From DATFES01 sp035457725 (GTDB lineage Bacteria; Pseudomonadota; Alphaproteobacteria; CACIAM-22H2), in assembly GCA_035457725.1 (NCBI GenBank), contig DATIBC010000087.1, positions 1-46,626 on the forward strand: a stretch of 46,626 bases of DNA. The letters are read 5' to 3'. Positions within the stretch are counted from its first letter, which is position 1; each line of letters opens with the position of its first letter. The notes under the pieces were generated by a model that did no database searches, was not told the DNA's origin, and saw nothing but the letters and a program-made list of their open reading frames with translations. Position numbers and translations under genes: made by a program. Positions 7,993 to 16,827 of this stretch are shown piece by piece.

Positions 7993-8331
7993 ATGAAAAT
8001 GGTCATGGCTGTGATCAAACCGTTCAAACTCGACGAGGTACGCGAGGCGCTGACGTCGCTCGGCGTACAGGGTTTGACCGTCACCGAGGTCAAGGGCTTC
8101 GGCCGGCAGAAAGGCCAAACTGAGATCTATCGCGGCGCGGAGTACGCGATCAGCTTCCTACCCAAGGTCAAGGTCGAGGTTGCCGTGCCCGATCCAATGG
8201 CCGAGCGTGTCGTCGAGGCGATCCAGAAGGCGGCAAATACCGGCAAGATCGGCGACGGCAAGATCTTCGTTTTCGATATCGGACACGTCGTGCGCATAAG
8301 GACCGGCGAAACCGGCGCCGAGGCGCTGTAA
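7993..8331 (+). CDS. glnK: Nitrogen regulatory PII protein GlnK
   Basis: 112 residues, the standard PII length. The start is MKMVMAVIKPFKLDEVREAL, the T-loop is KGFGRQKGQTEIYRGAEY with the uridylylation site Y51, and the C-terminal signature DGKIFVFDIGHVVRIRTGETG is intact. PII trimers sense ATP/ADP and 2-oxoglutarate and are modified by GlnD. Since amtB follows on the same strand, the GlnK assignment (blocking AmtB when nitrogen is plentiful) is preferred over GlnB. AAGGAA stands just before the ATG. The upstream 236 bases show no convincing sigma-54 site. Confidence 0.95.
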   Translation: MKMVMAVIKPFKLDEVREALTSLGVQGLTVTEVKGFGRQKGQTEIYRGAEYAISFLPKVKVEVAVPDPMAERVVEAIQKAANTGKIGDGKIFVFDIGHVVRIRTGETGAEAL

Positions 8332-8690
8332 CGCCCAAAGCCGCGGCATCCGGGTAGGGCGACTTGGAGTAAGGGCTGCGATTGCCCATAGGCATGCTAG
8401 CGCTGCCGCCTGGGGCACGTATGACAATGCAGTGTGTGCCTAAATTTTAGTCTTCATAGTCGCCGTCGATCAATTTTTAGGCGTTATTCACCGGCTTCCT
8501 CACGGATTCGCCGGCGGCCGGTCGTCCGGTTGCGCCATGCCCGTTAAGTTTTTTCCAAAATAGCGTTGGATTTCAAGACGAACGATCGAATGGCACGAAT
8601 CTTGATGTTCGGCCGTCAAGGACGGCGTGTCGGATTTGGCGCGTCGCCAACGCGACGCTCCGGGTAACGAATGTTTTCAGGAGAGACTGT
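8332..8690 (+). other. Long glnK-amtB gap with structured and AT-rich segments
   Basis: No gene is visible in these bases. The middle part is AT-rich and holds an inverted pair GCCTAAA 8438-8444 / TTTAGGC 8476-8482. A sigma-54-like site lies at 8591-8606 (separate entry) and a Shine-Dalgarno (CAGGAGAG) just before the amtB start. glnK and amtB are often separated by far less, so the gap most likely holds an independent amtB promoter. Confidence 0.6.
8591..8606 (+). promoter_or_regulatory. Sigma-54-like -24/-12 promoter of amtB
   Basis: The sequence TGGCACGAATCTTGAT matches the RpoN consensus TGGCACG-N4-TTGCW at every consensus base except that GC at -12 is GA. GG and the -12 element are 10 bases apart, as required. 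It lies about 86 bases before the amtB start in the long glnK-amtB gap. RpoN/NtrC control of ammonium transporters is well established in proteobacteria. No clear NtrC enhancer was identified. Confidence 0.55.
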
Positions 8691-8691
8691 A

Positions 8692-10047
8692 ATGCAGAGC
8701 AGGACCACGCGGTGGCTGCCGCTGGCGGCAGCGGCGCTCGGCGCGATCATGGGGCTCCTGCCCCTGGACGCGATGGCCGACGAACCCAAGATCGATACCG
8801 GCGATACGGCTTGGATGATGACGTCGACCGCCTTGGTGCTGTTGATGACGGTGCCGGGCGTGGCGCTGTTTTACGCCGGCATGGTCCGCAAGAAGAACGT
8901 GCTGTCGACCATGATGCAGAGTTTCGCCATCTGCTGCCTGGTGACGGTGCTGTGGATGGTCGCCGGTTACAGCCTCGCTTTCGGCAACGGCGGCCCCTAT
9001 GTCGGCGACTTGTCGCGCTTCCTTCTGACGGGCATCGGCTGGGATACGCCGTTCGTGCTGGGTGATGGTCTCGAGGCGGCGGCGGCGACGACGATCCCCG
9101 AGACCGTGTTCATGACGTTCCAGATGACGTTCGCGATCATCACACCGGCGCTCATCTGCGGCGCCTTCGCCGATCGCATGAAGTTTTCAGCCTTGTTATG
9201 GTTCATCGGGCTGTGGTCGCTCCTGGTCTATTCGCCGATCGCGCACTGGGTCTGGCAGCCGAACGGGTTCTTGTTCGCCTGGGGCGTGCTCGATTTCGCC
9301 GGTGGCACGGTCGTTCATATCAATGCCGGCGTCGCCGGATTGGTCGGAGCGCTCGTGCTTGGCAAGCGGCGTGGCTATGGGCACGACAGCTTCGCGCCGT
9401 ACAATCTAACGCTCGCCGTCGTCGGCGCTTCACTGCTATGGGTCGGTTGGTTCGGCTTCAACGCCGGGTCCGCCGCCGCTGCGGGCGGACGCGCCGGAAT
9501 GGCGATGGCCGTGACCCAGATCGCCACCGCCGCCGCCGGACTTGGTTGGATGTTCGCCGAGTGGGTGATGCGCGGTAAACCGTCGGTGCTCGGCGTCATT
9601 TCGGGTGCCGTCGCCGGACTCGTCGCGATTACGCCGGCTTCGGGGTTCGTCTTTCCGGGCGGCGCGCTGATCATCGGCCTGTTCGCCGGCGTGCTGTGTT
9701 TCTGGGCCTCGACCAGTCTTAAGAAGATGCTCGGGTATGACGATTCGCTCGACGTGTTCGGCGTGCACGCCGTCGGCGGCATTGTTGGTGCGATCTTGAC
9801 CGGCGTCTTCGCGGTCGGCGCGCTGACCGCCACCGCGGCCGCGCCCGAGGGGGTCCCGGGGCTCCTTTACGGCAATCCGGGCCAGGTGCTGACCCAGATC
9901 TATGGCGTCGCGATCACCATCGTCTATACCGGCGTGGCAAGCTTCATCCTGCTCAAGATCATCGATGCGATCATCGGGCTGCGCGTCGCCGACGAGGCGG
10001 AGCGCGACGGCCTCGATCTCGCGCTGCACGGCGAGACGGTCCAGTAG
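8692..10047 (+). CDS. amtB: Ammonium transporter AmtB
   Basis: 451 residues from ATG 8692, chosen over the in-frame ATG 8671 because CAGGAGAG sits just upstream of it. A signal peptide (hydrophobic 11-28, cleavage near AMA-DEP) is followed by 11 membrane segments of the Amt/Mep/Rh fold. FYAGMVRKKN (60-69) and the twin pore histidines H185 (SPIAHW) and H359 (FGVHAVGG) are present. It conducts ammonium across the inner membrane and is gated by GlnK, encoded upstream. A strong terminator follows its stop. Confidence 0.96.
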   Translation: MQSRTTRWLPLAAAALGAIMGLLPLDAMADEPKIDTGDTAWMMTSTALVLLMTVPGVALFYAGMVRKKNVLSTMMQSFAICCLVTVLWMVAGYSLAFGNGGPYVGDLSRFLLTGIGWDTPFVLGDGLEAAAATTIPETVFMTFQMTFAIITPALICGAFADRMKFSALLWFIGLWSLLVYSPIAHWVWQPNGFLFAWGVLDFAGGTVVHINAGVAGLVGALVLGKRRGYGHDSFAPYNLTLAVVGASLLWVGWFGFNAGSAAAAGGRAGMAMAVTQIATAAAGLGWMFAEWVMRGKPSVLGVISGAVAGLVAITPASGFVFPGGALIIGLFAGVLCFWASTSLKKMLGYDDSLDVFGVHAVGGIVGAILTGVFAVGALTATAAAPEGVPGLLYGNPGQVLTQIYGVAITIVYTGVASFILLKIIDAIIGLRVADEAERDGLDLALHGETVQ

Positions 10048-10073
10048 GTCCTCCCTCCTGACTGCCGAGCGCC

Positions 10074-10105
10074 GGGGGGCGGCGGCGCGCCGCCCCCAAT
10101 TTTTC
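10074..10105 (+). terminator. Rho-independent terminator after amtB
   Basis: A perfect 10-bp stem GGGGGCGGCG 10075-10084 / CGCCGCCCCC 10088-10097 with a GCG loop is followed by AATTTTT. It begins 27 bases after the amtB stop. The remaining gap to 10327 is AT-richer and shows a small hairpin AGACTC 10236-10241 / GAGTCT 10251-10256, but no gene. Confidence 0.88.
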
Positions 10106-10327
10106 TGAAAATCCCGTTAATCGATTAATCGCAACTTTCATGCTTTGTTCGGGCTGTGTTCGCGCCAACGTGCGACTCGGTTATTTTGTGGCCGCGCGTT
10201 CCCGCTACGCTATTCGTTGGGTTGACTGATCTCTTAGACTCGAGCTTGAAGAGTCTCGGCGATCCTATTGTTTTTGGTTTGTACTTCATGCCAGAATCGT
10301 CGAGTTGGGGATTCCTCAGGGAAATGA

Positions 10328-11524
10328 ATGTTCAACGCCCGACTGAGCGAACTGAATGACTATCCGTTCCAACGCCTGGCCGACCTCCTGGCGCCGATAA
10401 GCGCACGAGCGAACGTGCCGCCGATCGTCATGTCGGTCGGCGATCCGCAACATCAACCGCCCGCATTCGCCGCCGAGGTGATCGCCCGGGCCAGCGATCG
10501 TTGGAACGACTATCCGCCGCTCGCCGGAACGCCCGAGTTCCGCGCCGCCGCGGCGGGCTGGCTCGAGCGTCGCTACAATCTCAAATCCCAGACGATCGAC
10601 CGCGACACGCAGGTGACTCCGGTGGCCGGCACCCGCGAAGGGCTGTTCCAGGCGGCGCTGCTTGCGGTCACTCGAGGCGAGGGGCGTGCCTGGCGACCGG
10701 TCGCCCTGATGCCGAATCCTTGTTATCAGATCTATTTCGGCGCGGCGGTGATGGCCGGCGCCGAGCCGCGTTTCATGCCGGCGACCAAGGACACCGGCTT
10801 CATGCCCGATCTCGACGCCGTGCCGGCCGACCTGCTGGCGCAATGCGAGATCATGTATCTGTGCAACCCGGGCAACCCGCAGGGCGCCTGCGCTCCGCTC
10901 GCTTACTTGACGCGGGCCATCGAGCTGGCACGCGAGCACGATTTCCTCCTGGTCATCGACGAATGTTATGCCGAGATCTATTCGGACGCCGCGGCGCCAA
11001 CGGGCGGCATCGAGGCGGCGATGGCGCAGGGCGGCGGGCTCGACAATCTGCTCCTGTTCCACTCGCTGTCCAAACGCTCGAGCGCCGCCGGCATGCGCTC
11101 AGGCTTCGCCGTCGGATCGGCGAACACGATCGAGCGTTTCAACCGATTGCGCAGCTTCGCCTGCGCCGCGACGCCGCGTCCGGTGCTCGAGGCCGCCGCG
11201 GCGCTATGGAACGACGATGCGCACGCTGCGCTCACGCGGGCGCGTTACCGCGCCAAGATCGACCTCGCGCAACGAGTGCTCGGCGATCGCTTCGGGTTTT
11301 ACCGCCCACAAGGCGGTTTCTTTCTGTGGCTGGACGTCGGCGACGGCGAGCAAGCGGCGAAAAAGTTGTGGGCCGAGGCGGCGATCCGCACTTTGCCCGG
11401 CGCCTATCTGACCAAGCCGGACGGGCGCGGAACGAACAGTGGAACGCCATATATCCGCGTCGCGTTGGTCCATGACCTCGAGACGATCGAGACAGGCCTT
11501 ACACGCCTGGCACGGGTTCTTTGA
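10328..11524 (+). CDS. dapC: N-succinyldiaminopimelate aminotransferase-like (class I/II PLP enzyme)
   Basis: 398 residues. The fold-type I aminotransferase motifs are in order: N180 in CNPGNP, D211 and Y214 in DECYAEIY (PLP ring contacts), the Schiff-base lysine K249 in SLSKRSSAAGMRSGF and R in PYIRVAL near the end. The overall pattern, including the N-terminal L..L..YPF..L..L and the SVGDPQHQPP segment, matches DapC from beta- and alphaproteobacteria (lysine/diaminopimelate pathway). AT class I enzymes overlap in specificity, so the reaction is inferred. It lies directly upstream of ftsK, an order common in alphaproteobacteria. Confidence 0.85.
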   Translation: MFNARLSELNDYPFQRLADLLAPISARANVPPIVMSVGDPQHQPPAFAAEVIARASDRWNDYPPLAGTPEFRAAAAGWLERRYNLKSQTIDRDTQVTPVAGTREGLFQAALLAVTRGEGRAWRPVALMPNPCYQIYFGAAVMAGAEPRFMPATKDTGFMPDLDAVPADLLAQCEIMYLCNPGNPQGACAPLAYLTRAIELAREHDFLLVIDECYAEIYSDAAAPTGGIEAAMAQGGGLDNLLLFHSLSKRSSAAGMRSGFAVGSANTIERFNRLRSFACAATPRPVLEAAAALWNDDAHAALTRARYRAKIDLAQRVLGDRFGFYRPQGGFFLWLDVGDGEQAAKKLWAEAAIRTLPGAYLTKPDGRGTNSGTPYIRVALVHDLETIETGLTRLARVL

Positions 11525-11556
11525 GCGCGGGCGGCGTAGCAAGGGAGTACCTACCA

Positions 11557-13971
11557 ATGGCCGGTGCAACACGTCTTGCCACGCGACCCTCGGTGATGCC
11601 GGACGGATTTGGCGGGTTCCTGAATCGGCGGCTCATCGAGGCGGCGGGCGGGCTGCTGATCTTGGGCGCTTTGGCGCTGGCGTTGGCGCTCGCCACCTAC
11701 AGCCCGGACGACCCTTCGCTCTCGCACGCCACCGATGCGCCGGCGCGTAACCTCGTTGGAGCTTTCGGCGCCGTGGCAGCCGATATCCTGCTGCAGACGC
11801 TGGGTCTTGGCAGCGCATTGTTCGTCACATTGTTGGCGGCCTGGGGCTGGCGACTGGCGCGTGACCGGCGGCTGCCGATTTGGTGGGTGCGCATCACCGT
11901 CATGCCGTTGACGGTGGTCCTTGCCGCGATGGCGTTGTCGATCGTGCCGCCACCGGCCAACTTGCCGCTGCCGTTGTCGGCCAATCTTGGTGGTGTGGTT
12001 GGTCAACTGATGTTGCGCGCGACGCTCGAGACCGGCGGCGGCCTCGGGCTCGGCGCGACGGCGCTTGCCGCGGGCGCGGCGTTCCTTTCGGCGACGGCGC
12101 TGTCGTTTGCGCTTGCCGTGACCTGGGGCGAATGGCGCGCGCTCGCGCGCACGCTCGGTTGGCTCGGCCGGATTCTCGCGCGTGCGACGCGCCACGCCCT
12201 GCTGTGGTGGCCGCTACGCGGCGACCCAGCGGCGGAACGCGCGCTCGCCAAATCGGCGCAACGGCGCGATCGGCGCGAGCCGAGTTTGCGCGACAGCGAC
12301 GACGACGAATTCGAATCGGCCTATATGACGCCTGACGCCGCGCCGGATGTCGCGCCACGGCGGCCGGCGCCGACGGTGCTCGTGGCCTCGCGTGCGGCGG
12401 CGGGCGAAAAGAAGGCGGCGCAAGCGCGCAAACAGACAAGCCTAAATTTACCGCCGCGCGGCCGCCCGGCGTTGCCGCCGCTCGACCTCCTGGCCCAGCC
12501 GCGCGAAGACCAGGTGCAGCCGATCGACGAAGCGGCGCTGACCCAAAACGCACGGCTGCTCGAATCGGTGCTCGAGGATTTCGGCGTCAGGGGCCAGATC
12601 GTCAAAGTACGGCCCGGGCCGGTGGTGACGCTTTACGAACTCGAACCGGCGCCGGGCACCAAGACCAGCCGCGTTATCGGGCTTGCCGACGACATCGCTC
12701 GCTCGATGAGCGCCGTTTCAGTCCGCGTGGCGGTGATCCCGGGCCGCAACGTAATCGGCGTCGAGCTGCCCAATATCCGCCGCGAGACGGTCTACTTGCG
12801 CGAATTGCTGGCCACCGAGGCCAGCGAGCGCGGCGGCGGGTTGCTGACGTTGGTGCTGGGCAAGGACATCGGCGGCACGCCGGTGATCGCCGATCTGGCG
12901 CGCATGCCGCACCTCCTGATCGCCGGCACTACCGGCTCGGGCAAGTCGGTGGCGATCAACACGATGATCTTGTCCCTGCTCTACCGGCACGGGCCGCAGG
13001 ATTGCCGTTTCATCATGATCGACCCCAAAATGCTGGAGCTGTCGGTATACGACGGCATCCCCCACCTGCTATCGCCGGTCGTCACCGATCCCAAGAAGGC
13101 GATCGTCGCTCTCAAATGGACGGTCCGCGAGATGGAGAATCGCTACCGCGCCATGTCGAAGCTCGGCGTGCGCAACATCGCCGGCTACAACCAGCGCCTC
13201 GCCGAGGCGCGCAAGAAGGGCGAGGTGCTGTTGCGCAAGGTGCAGACGGGGTTCGACGAGCAGGGTAAGCCGATCTTGGAGGATCAGGCGCTCGATCTCG
13301 AGGCGCTGCCCTTCATTGTCGTGGTGGTCGACGAGATGGCCGATCTCATGCTCGTCGCCGGCAAGGAGATCGAATGGGCGGTGCAGCGCCTCGCGCAGAT
13401 GGCGCGCGCCGCCGGCATTCACTTGATCATGGCGACGCAGCGCCCGTCGGTCGATGTCATCACCGGCACGATCAAGGCGAACTTCCCGACGCGAATCTCC
13501 TTCCAGGTGACCTCGAAGATCGACAGCCGCACCATCCTCGGCGAGCAGGGCGCCGAGCAACTCCTCGGCCAGGGCGACATGCTCTATATGGCGGGCGGCG
13601 GTCGCATCGCTCGTGTCCACGGGCCGTTCGTCTCCGATCGCGAGGTCGAGGAGGTCGTCCGGTTCCTCAAGGCGCAGGGCGAGCCGGAGTATCTCGACGA
13701 CGTCACGGAAGACGAGGACGACGGCGGGCTGGCGTTGCTCGGCGCCGCCTCGGGCGGCGAGGGCGGGCCGTCGGACGCGCTCTATGACCAGGCGGTGGCG
13801 CTTGTCGCGCGCGAGCGCAAATGCTCGACCAGCTTCATCCAGCGTCATCTGCAGATCGGCTACAACCGTGCAGCGCGGATCGTCGAACGGATGGAGGCTG
13901 AGGGCGTCGTTTCGACGGCCAATCACGTCGGCAAGCGCGAAGTGCTGGCGCCCAAGGGGGAATACGCATAG
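11557..13971 (+). CDS. ftsK: DNA translocase FtsK
   Basis: 804 residues from ATG 11557, which has AGGGAG upstream; the open frame to 11521 starts with TTG inside the dapC stop. The N-terminus has four membrane segments (about residues 25-185), a charged linker (about 215-310), and a RecA-like motor with Walker A GTTGSGKS at 457-464 and Walker B VVVVDEMADL (D592, E593). The C-terminal gamma winged helix (about 739-795, CSTSFIQRHLQIGYNRAARIVERME) reads KOPS. The protein couples divisome assembly with chromosome terminus segregation and XerCD activation. Confidence 0.97.
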   Translation: MAGATRLATRPSVMPDGFGGFLNRRLIEAAGGLLILGALALALALATYSPDDPSLSHATDAPARNLVGAFGAVAADILLQTLGLGSALFVTLLAAWGWRLARDRRLPIWWVRITVMPLTVVLAAMALSIVPPPANLPLPLSANLGGVVGQLMLRATLETGGGLGLGATALAAGAAFLSATALSFALAVTWGEWRALARTLGWLGRILARATRHALLWWPLRGDPAAERALAKSAQRRDRREPSLRDSDDDEFESAYMTPDAAPDVAPRRPAPTVLVASRAAAGEKKAAQARKQTSLNLPPRGRPALPPLDLLAQPREDQVQPIDEAALTQNARLLESVLEDFGVRGQIVKVRPGPVVTLYELEPAPGTKTSRVIGLADDIARSMSAVSVRVAVIPGRNVIGVELPNIRRETVYLRELLATEASERGGGLLTLVLGKDIGGTPVIADLARMPHLLIAGTTGSGKSVAINTMILSLLYRHGPQDCRFIMIDPKMLELSVYDGIPHLLSPVVTDPKKAIVALKWTVREMENRYRAMSKLGVRNIAGYNQRLAEARKKGEVLLRKVQTGFDEQGKPILEDQALDLEALPFIVVVVDEMADLMLVAGKEIEWAVQRLAQMARAAGIHLIMATQRPSVDVITGTIKANFPTRISFQVTSKIDSRTILGEQGAEQLLGQGDMLYMAGGGRIARVHGPFVSDREVEEVVRFLKAQGEPEYLDDVTEDEDDGGLALLGAASGGEGGPSDALYDQAVALVARERKCSTSFIQRHLQIGYNRAARIVERMEAEGVVSTANHVGKREVLAPKGEYA

Positions 13972-14385
13972 CTGCGTCGCCGCAGCTTGCCGCGATTGCG
14001 ACGAGCATCGATATCTTGCGCGATATCACGGCGAGATCGTCTTCGCGTCGCCCCGTGCTGTCGGCCGGGCCCGCGCTCGAGTGCGCGGCATGGTTGCCGC
14101 CCTCCCGCCCGGTCGCGGCAACGTGGCGTCGACGGAACGACTCCCGCGACGTTGGCGCGGGCGCATGCGGCGCTACCGCCCGTCGCCGCGATGGTGCGCG
14201 GCTGCACCATTCCGGGGCAAAGGCGGATGGTCGGCGCGGTCAAGGTCGAACGATGACGGCGCGCGCGAGCAGCCACCTCGCCCCGCGTACCGGCAAAACG
14301 GCGCAAGGAACCGCGGCTTGCCGATCGCCTCTGGAACGGCGCTGCTTGCCGCGCTGACGGCGAGCGCCTATATCTCGTGATCGAT
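13972..14385. other. ftsK-lolA gap, no gene recognised
   Basis: In these 414 bases, open frames on both strands give arginine-rich low-complexity translations typical of shadow frames in GC-rich DNA. Two GATATC sites flank TTGCGC near the start (about 14010-14027). I see no terminator, repeat or RNA gene. The lolA promoter is expected here but no convincing -35/-10 was found. Confidence 0.5.
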
Positions 14386-15036
14386 ATGTCCGATTCGCCG
14401 TCACGCCGTTCGCTGCTGTCGGCCGCGCTCGCGTTCGGCTTTGGCGCTTGGCTCGCGCAGCGACGGAGCGCCGCCGCGCAGGCGGTGATGTCGGCCATCG
14501 ATCGCTCCGATATCGCGCGTGTCGAGGCCTATTTCAACGACCTCAAAACGTTGTCCGCTCGCTTCCGGCAATTCGGCGAATCCGGCCAAACCGCGGAGGG
14601 CGAGATCTTCTTGTCGCGACCTGGCCGCATGCGATTGGAATACGACCCGCCGGTGCCGCTGTTGCTCATCGCCAATAACGGCCTGTTGCTGCAATACGAC
14701 AAGGACCTCAAGACGGCCGCCTATGTGCCGCTCAGCTCGACTCCGGCGGCGATCATCCTGCGCGATCGTGTCGAACTCTCGGGAGACCTCACGGTGACGC
14801 GGGTCGAGCGCGGCCCGGCCGTCTTGCGCGTCACGGTGACGCAGACCGATGACCCGCATGCCGGACGCATCACGCTGGCCTTCAGCGAGCAGCCGTTCAC
14901 GTTGGTCAGCTGGCGTGTCGTGGATGCCGCGGGCGTCACGACGCAGGTGGCGCTGTACGAGCTGCGCTCCGATATCCCGTTGCAACAATCGCTATTCGTC
15001 TTCAGGCCCGAGCAACCGGAGCGGCCGGCGCCATGA
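14386..15036 (+). CDS. lolA: Outer-membrane lipoprotein carrier protein LolA
   Basis: 216 residues from ATG 14386; a GTG at 14377 is an alternative. The mature part (from about residue 34) has the LolA pattern: YFNDLKTLSARFRQFGESGQTAEGEIFLSRPGRMRLEYDPPVPLLLIANNGLLLQYDKDLKTAAYVPLSSTPAAIIL. LolA ferries lipoproteins across the periplasm. The signal peptide carries SRRSLLSAAL before the hydrophobic stretch, which resembles a twin-arginine motif. It sits after ftsK as in many alphaproteobacteria; its stop overlaps the next start (ATGA). Confidence 0.9.
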   Translation: MSDSPSRRSLLSAALAFGFGAWLAQRRSAAAQAVMSAIDRSDIARVEAYFNDLKTLSARFRQFGESGQTAEGEIFLSRPGRMRLEYDPPVPLLLIANNGLLLQYDKDLKTAAYVPLSSTPAAIILRDRVELSGDLTVTRVERGPAVLRVTVTQTDDPHAGRITLAFSEQPFTLVSWRVVDAAGVTTQVALYELRSDIPLQQSLFVFRPEQPERPAP

Positions 15037-15821
15037 GCTTGCCGTTGATCGGCGTGACCGCCTGCATGCGCCCGATTGAGCATCACGAGTTTCACGCCGT
15101 CGCCAAGCAGTATGTTCATGCCGTCGCTGACGCAGCCAGCGGCCTGCCATTGATCATTCCGGCGCTCGGCAAGACGCTCGATATCGCCGAAATCGTCGCA
15201 CGGATCGACGGTTTGTTGCTGACCGGCAGCCCATCCAATGTCGAGCCGCGGCATTATTCGGGATCGCCGCCCCGGGCGGGCACCAAACAAGATCCCGAGC
15301 GCGATGCCACGACGCTACCGTTGATCCGTCGCGCCATCGCCGCGGGCGTGCCGGTGTTGGGCCTGTGCCGCGGCGTTCAAGAGCTCAATGTTGCGCTCGG
15401 TGGCACGCTCCACCAGCACGTTCACGAACTCCCCGGTGCGCGCGATCACCGCGCGCCTGACAGCGAAGACAACGCCACGCGTTATGCCCCCGTTCATTTC
15501 GTACGCCTAGCGCCTGGCGGAATGTTGGCCCGGCTCGCCGGCGCGGACGAAGCCGAGGTCAACTCGCTGCACGCCCAGGCGATCGACCGCCTGGCGCCGC
15601 GCTTGGTCGTCGAGGCGACGGCGCCCGACGGCGTCGTCGAGGCCGTACGCCTCGCCGACGGCGCAGAGGGTCGCGCGGCGGTCTTCGCGCTCGGCGTCCA
15701 ATGGCACCCGGAGTGGCACATCGCCGACGATCGATTATCGCGCGGGATTTTCGCCGCATTCGGCGATGCGGCGCGTGCGCGGGCGGCCGGGCGCGGCGCA
15801 CAAGGTGGCTTTGCCGCATGA
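15033..15821 (+). CDS. Class I glutamine amidotransferase-like peptidase C26 (PuuD-like)
   Basis: 262 residues. It has the C26/gamma-glutamyl-gamma-aminobutyrate hydrolase pattern: IGVTACMR at the start, GLLLTGSPSNVEPRHY, nucleophile elbow VLGLCRGVQELNVALGG with C112, and the catalytic pair H225/E227 in GVQWHPEW. The family includes PuuD (putrescine degradation) and others that hydrolyse gamma-glutamyl amides; no putrescine genes are nearby, so the substrate stays open. The start overlaps the lolA stop by ATGA, which implies translational coupling with lolA. Confidence 0.9.
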   Translation: MSLPLIGVTACMRPIEHHEFHAVAKQYVHAVADAASGLPLIIPALGKTLDIAEIVARIDGLLLTGSPSNVEPRHYSGSPPRAGTKQDPERDATTLPLIRRAIAAGVPVLGLCRGVQELNVALGGTLHQHVHELPGARDHRAPDSEDNATRYAPVHFVRLAPGGMLARLAGADEAEVNSLHAQAIDRLAPRLVVEATAPDGVVEAVRLADGAEGRAAVFALGVQWHPEWHIADDRLSRGIFAAFGDAARARAAGRGAQGGFAA

Positions 15822-16827
15822 TTTGTCGCACGTTACGACCTTGACGGCCCAGCGATCGTCGCGTTTCGCCGAGACCGTCACGGCGCTACGGCATCCCACG
15901 ATCGACTCCTCGCTTGCCGAGCGCGTCGCCGTGCTCGGCGGCGACCGTAACGCGCTGTCGGTTTATCGGCTGCGAATGGCGCCCGCCGATGGACCGGTGG
16001 TGCTGTTCGGACACGCCGGCGGACTTGCCGCCGGATGCTACATCCCGCTCCTCGAGCGCTTGACGCGCGCGGCCGAAGTCTACGCCTTCGACGCACGCGG
16101 CCATGGCGGCTCGGCGGCGCCCAGGCAAGGCCAAGGCGCGGCGGCGCTCTATGCTCCCGATTGCTTCGCCCGCGATCTCGCGGCGGTAGCGCTTGCGGTC
16201 GCCACGCGCGCCGACCGGCCGATTGTATTCGTCGGCCATTCGCTGGGCGCCGTGTCGCTGCTGCGTCTCGGCACCCACCATCCGCAGTTGTTTGCTGGCG
16301 TGCCGTGGCGACGCTTCGTTTTGTTCGAGCCGCCGCTGTTTCCAACCTCGGACGTCGCCGCCTATGGCGAAGCGTCGAAGAAGAACCGCGCGCTGGCGCG
16401 CCGTACGCTGGCGCGCCGCGCTCGCTGGCAGAGCCCCGGGGCGTTCGCCGATTTCCTTGCCGAGCGACGGCCGTTCGCCGCCTTCGAGCGCGCCTGGCTT
16501 GATCATCACGCGAGGTCGACCTTGCAACCGGCCGCCGAAGGCGACTGGACGCTCGCCTGCGAGCCCGAGGTCGAGGCGACCATCTACTCCTCTTTCGGAG
16601 AGCCATCGACTTTCGCGGCATTGGGTCGCTTCGCCCCAGCCGACATCGTGCACTTGATCGCGGGCGACCCCGATGCGGGCCCGGAGCGCGACTGGGTCAC
16701 TGCGGTGGCCCCCGAAGCCGCGCGGCGACTCGGCGCAGGCCGCATGTCGATCCTCGCCGGTCGCGGGCATTTCATGATCCAAGAAGCGCCAAACGACGCC
16801 CTGAAGCTAATTCGAGAATCGTTCTAA
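15805..16827 (+). CDS. Alpha/beta hydrolase
   Basis: About 340 residues if translation starts at GTG 15805, which overlaps the preceding gene by 17 bases; later TTG codons are possible and the exact start is uncertain. The fold is plain: VVLFGHAGGLAAGCYIPLLERL, DARGHGGS, nucleophile elbow FVGHSLGA with S146, a likely acid in IAGDPDAG and H322 in GRGHFMIQE. It resembles esterases/haloperoxidase-like hydrolases; no substrate can be named. It stands between the amidotransferase and a long gap before xthA. Confidence 0.85.
   Translation: MALPHDLSHVTTLTAQRSSRFAETVTALRHPTIDSSLAERVAVLGGDRNALSVYRLRMAPADGPVVLFGHAGGLAAGCYIPLLERLTRAAEVYAFDARGHGGSAAPRQGQGAAALYAPDCFARDLAAVALAVATRADRPIVFVGHSLGAVSLLRLGTHHPQLFAGVPWRRFVLFEPPLFPTSDVAAYGEASKKNRALARRTLARRARWQSPGAFADFLAERRPFAAFERAWLDHHARSTLQPAAEGDWTLACEPEVEATIYSSFGEPSTFAALGRFAPADIVHLIAGDPDAGPERDWVTAVAPEAARRLGAGRMSILAGRGHFMIQEAPNDALKLIRESF

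Noticed and set aside
10156..10359. Short plus-strand frame before the dapC-like gene
   Set aside because: It overlaps the start of dapC in another frame, lacks a ribosome site and shows no family features.
13987..14357. Open frames on both strands between ftsK and lolA
   Set aside because: The translations are rich in Arg, Ala and Pro with no domain pattern and no ribosome site, as expected for chance frames in GC-rich DNA.
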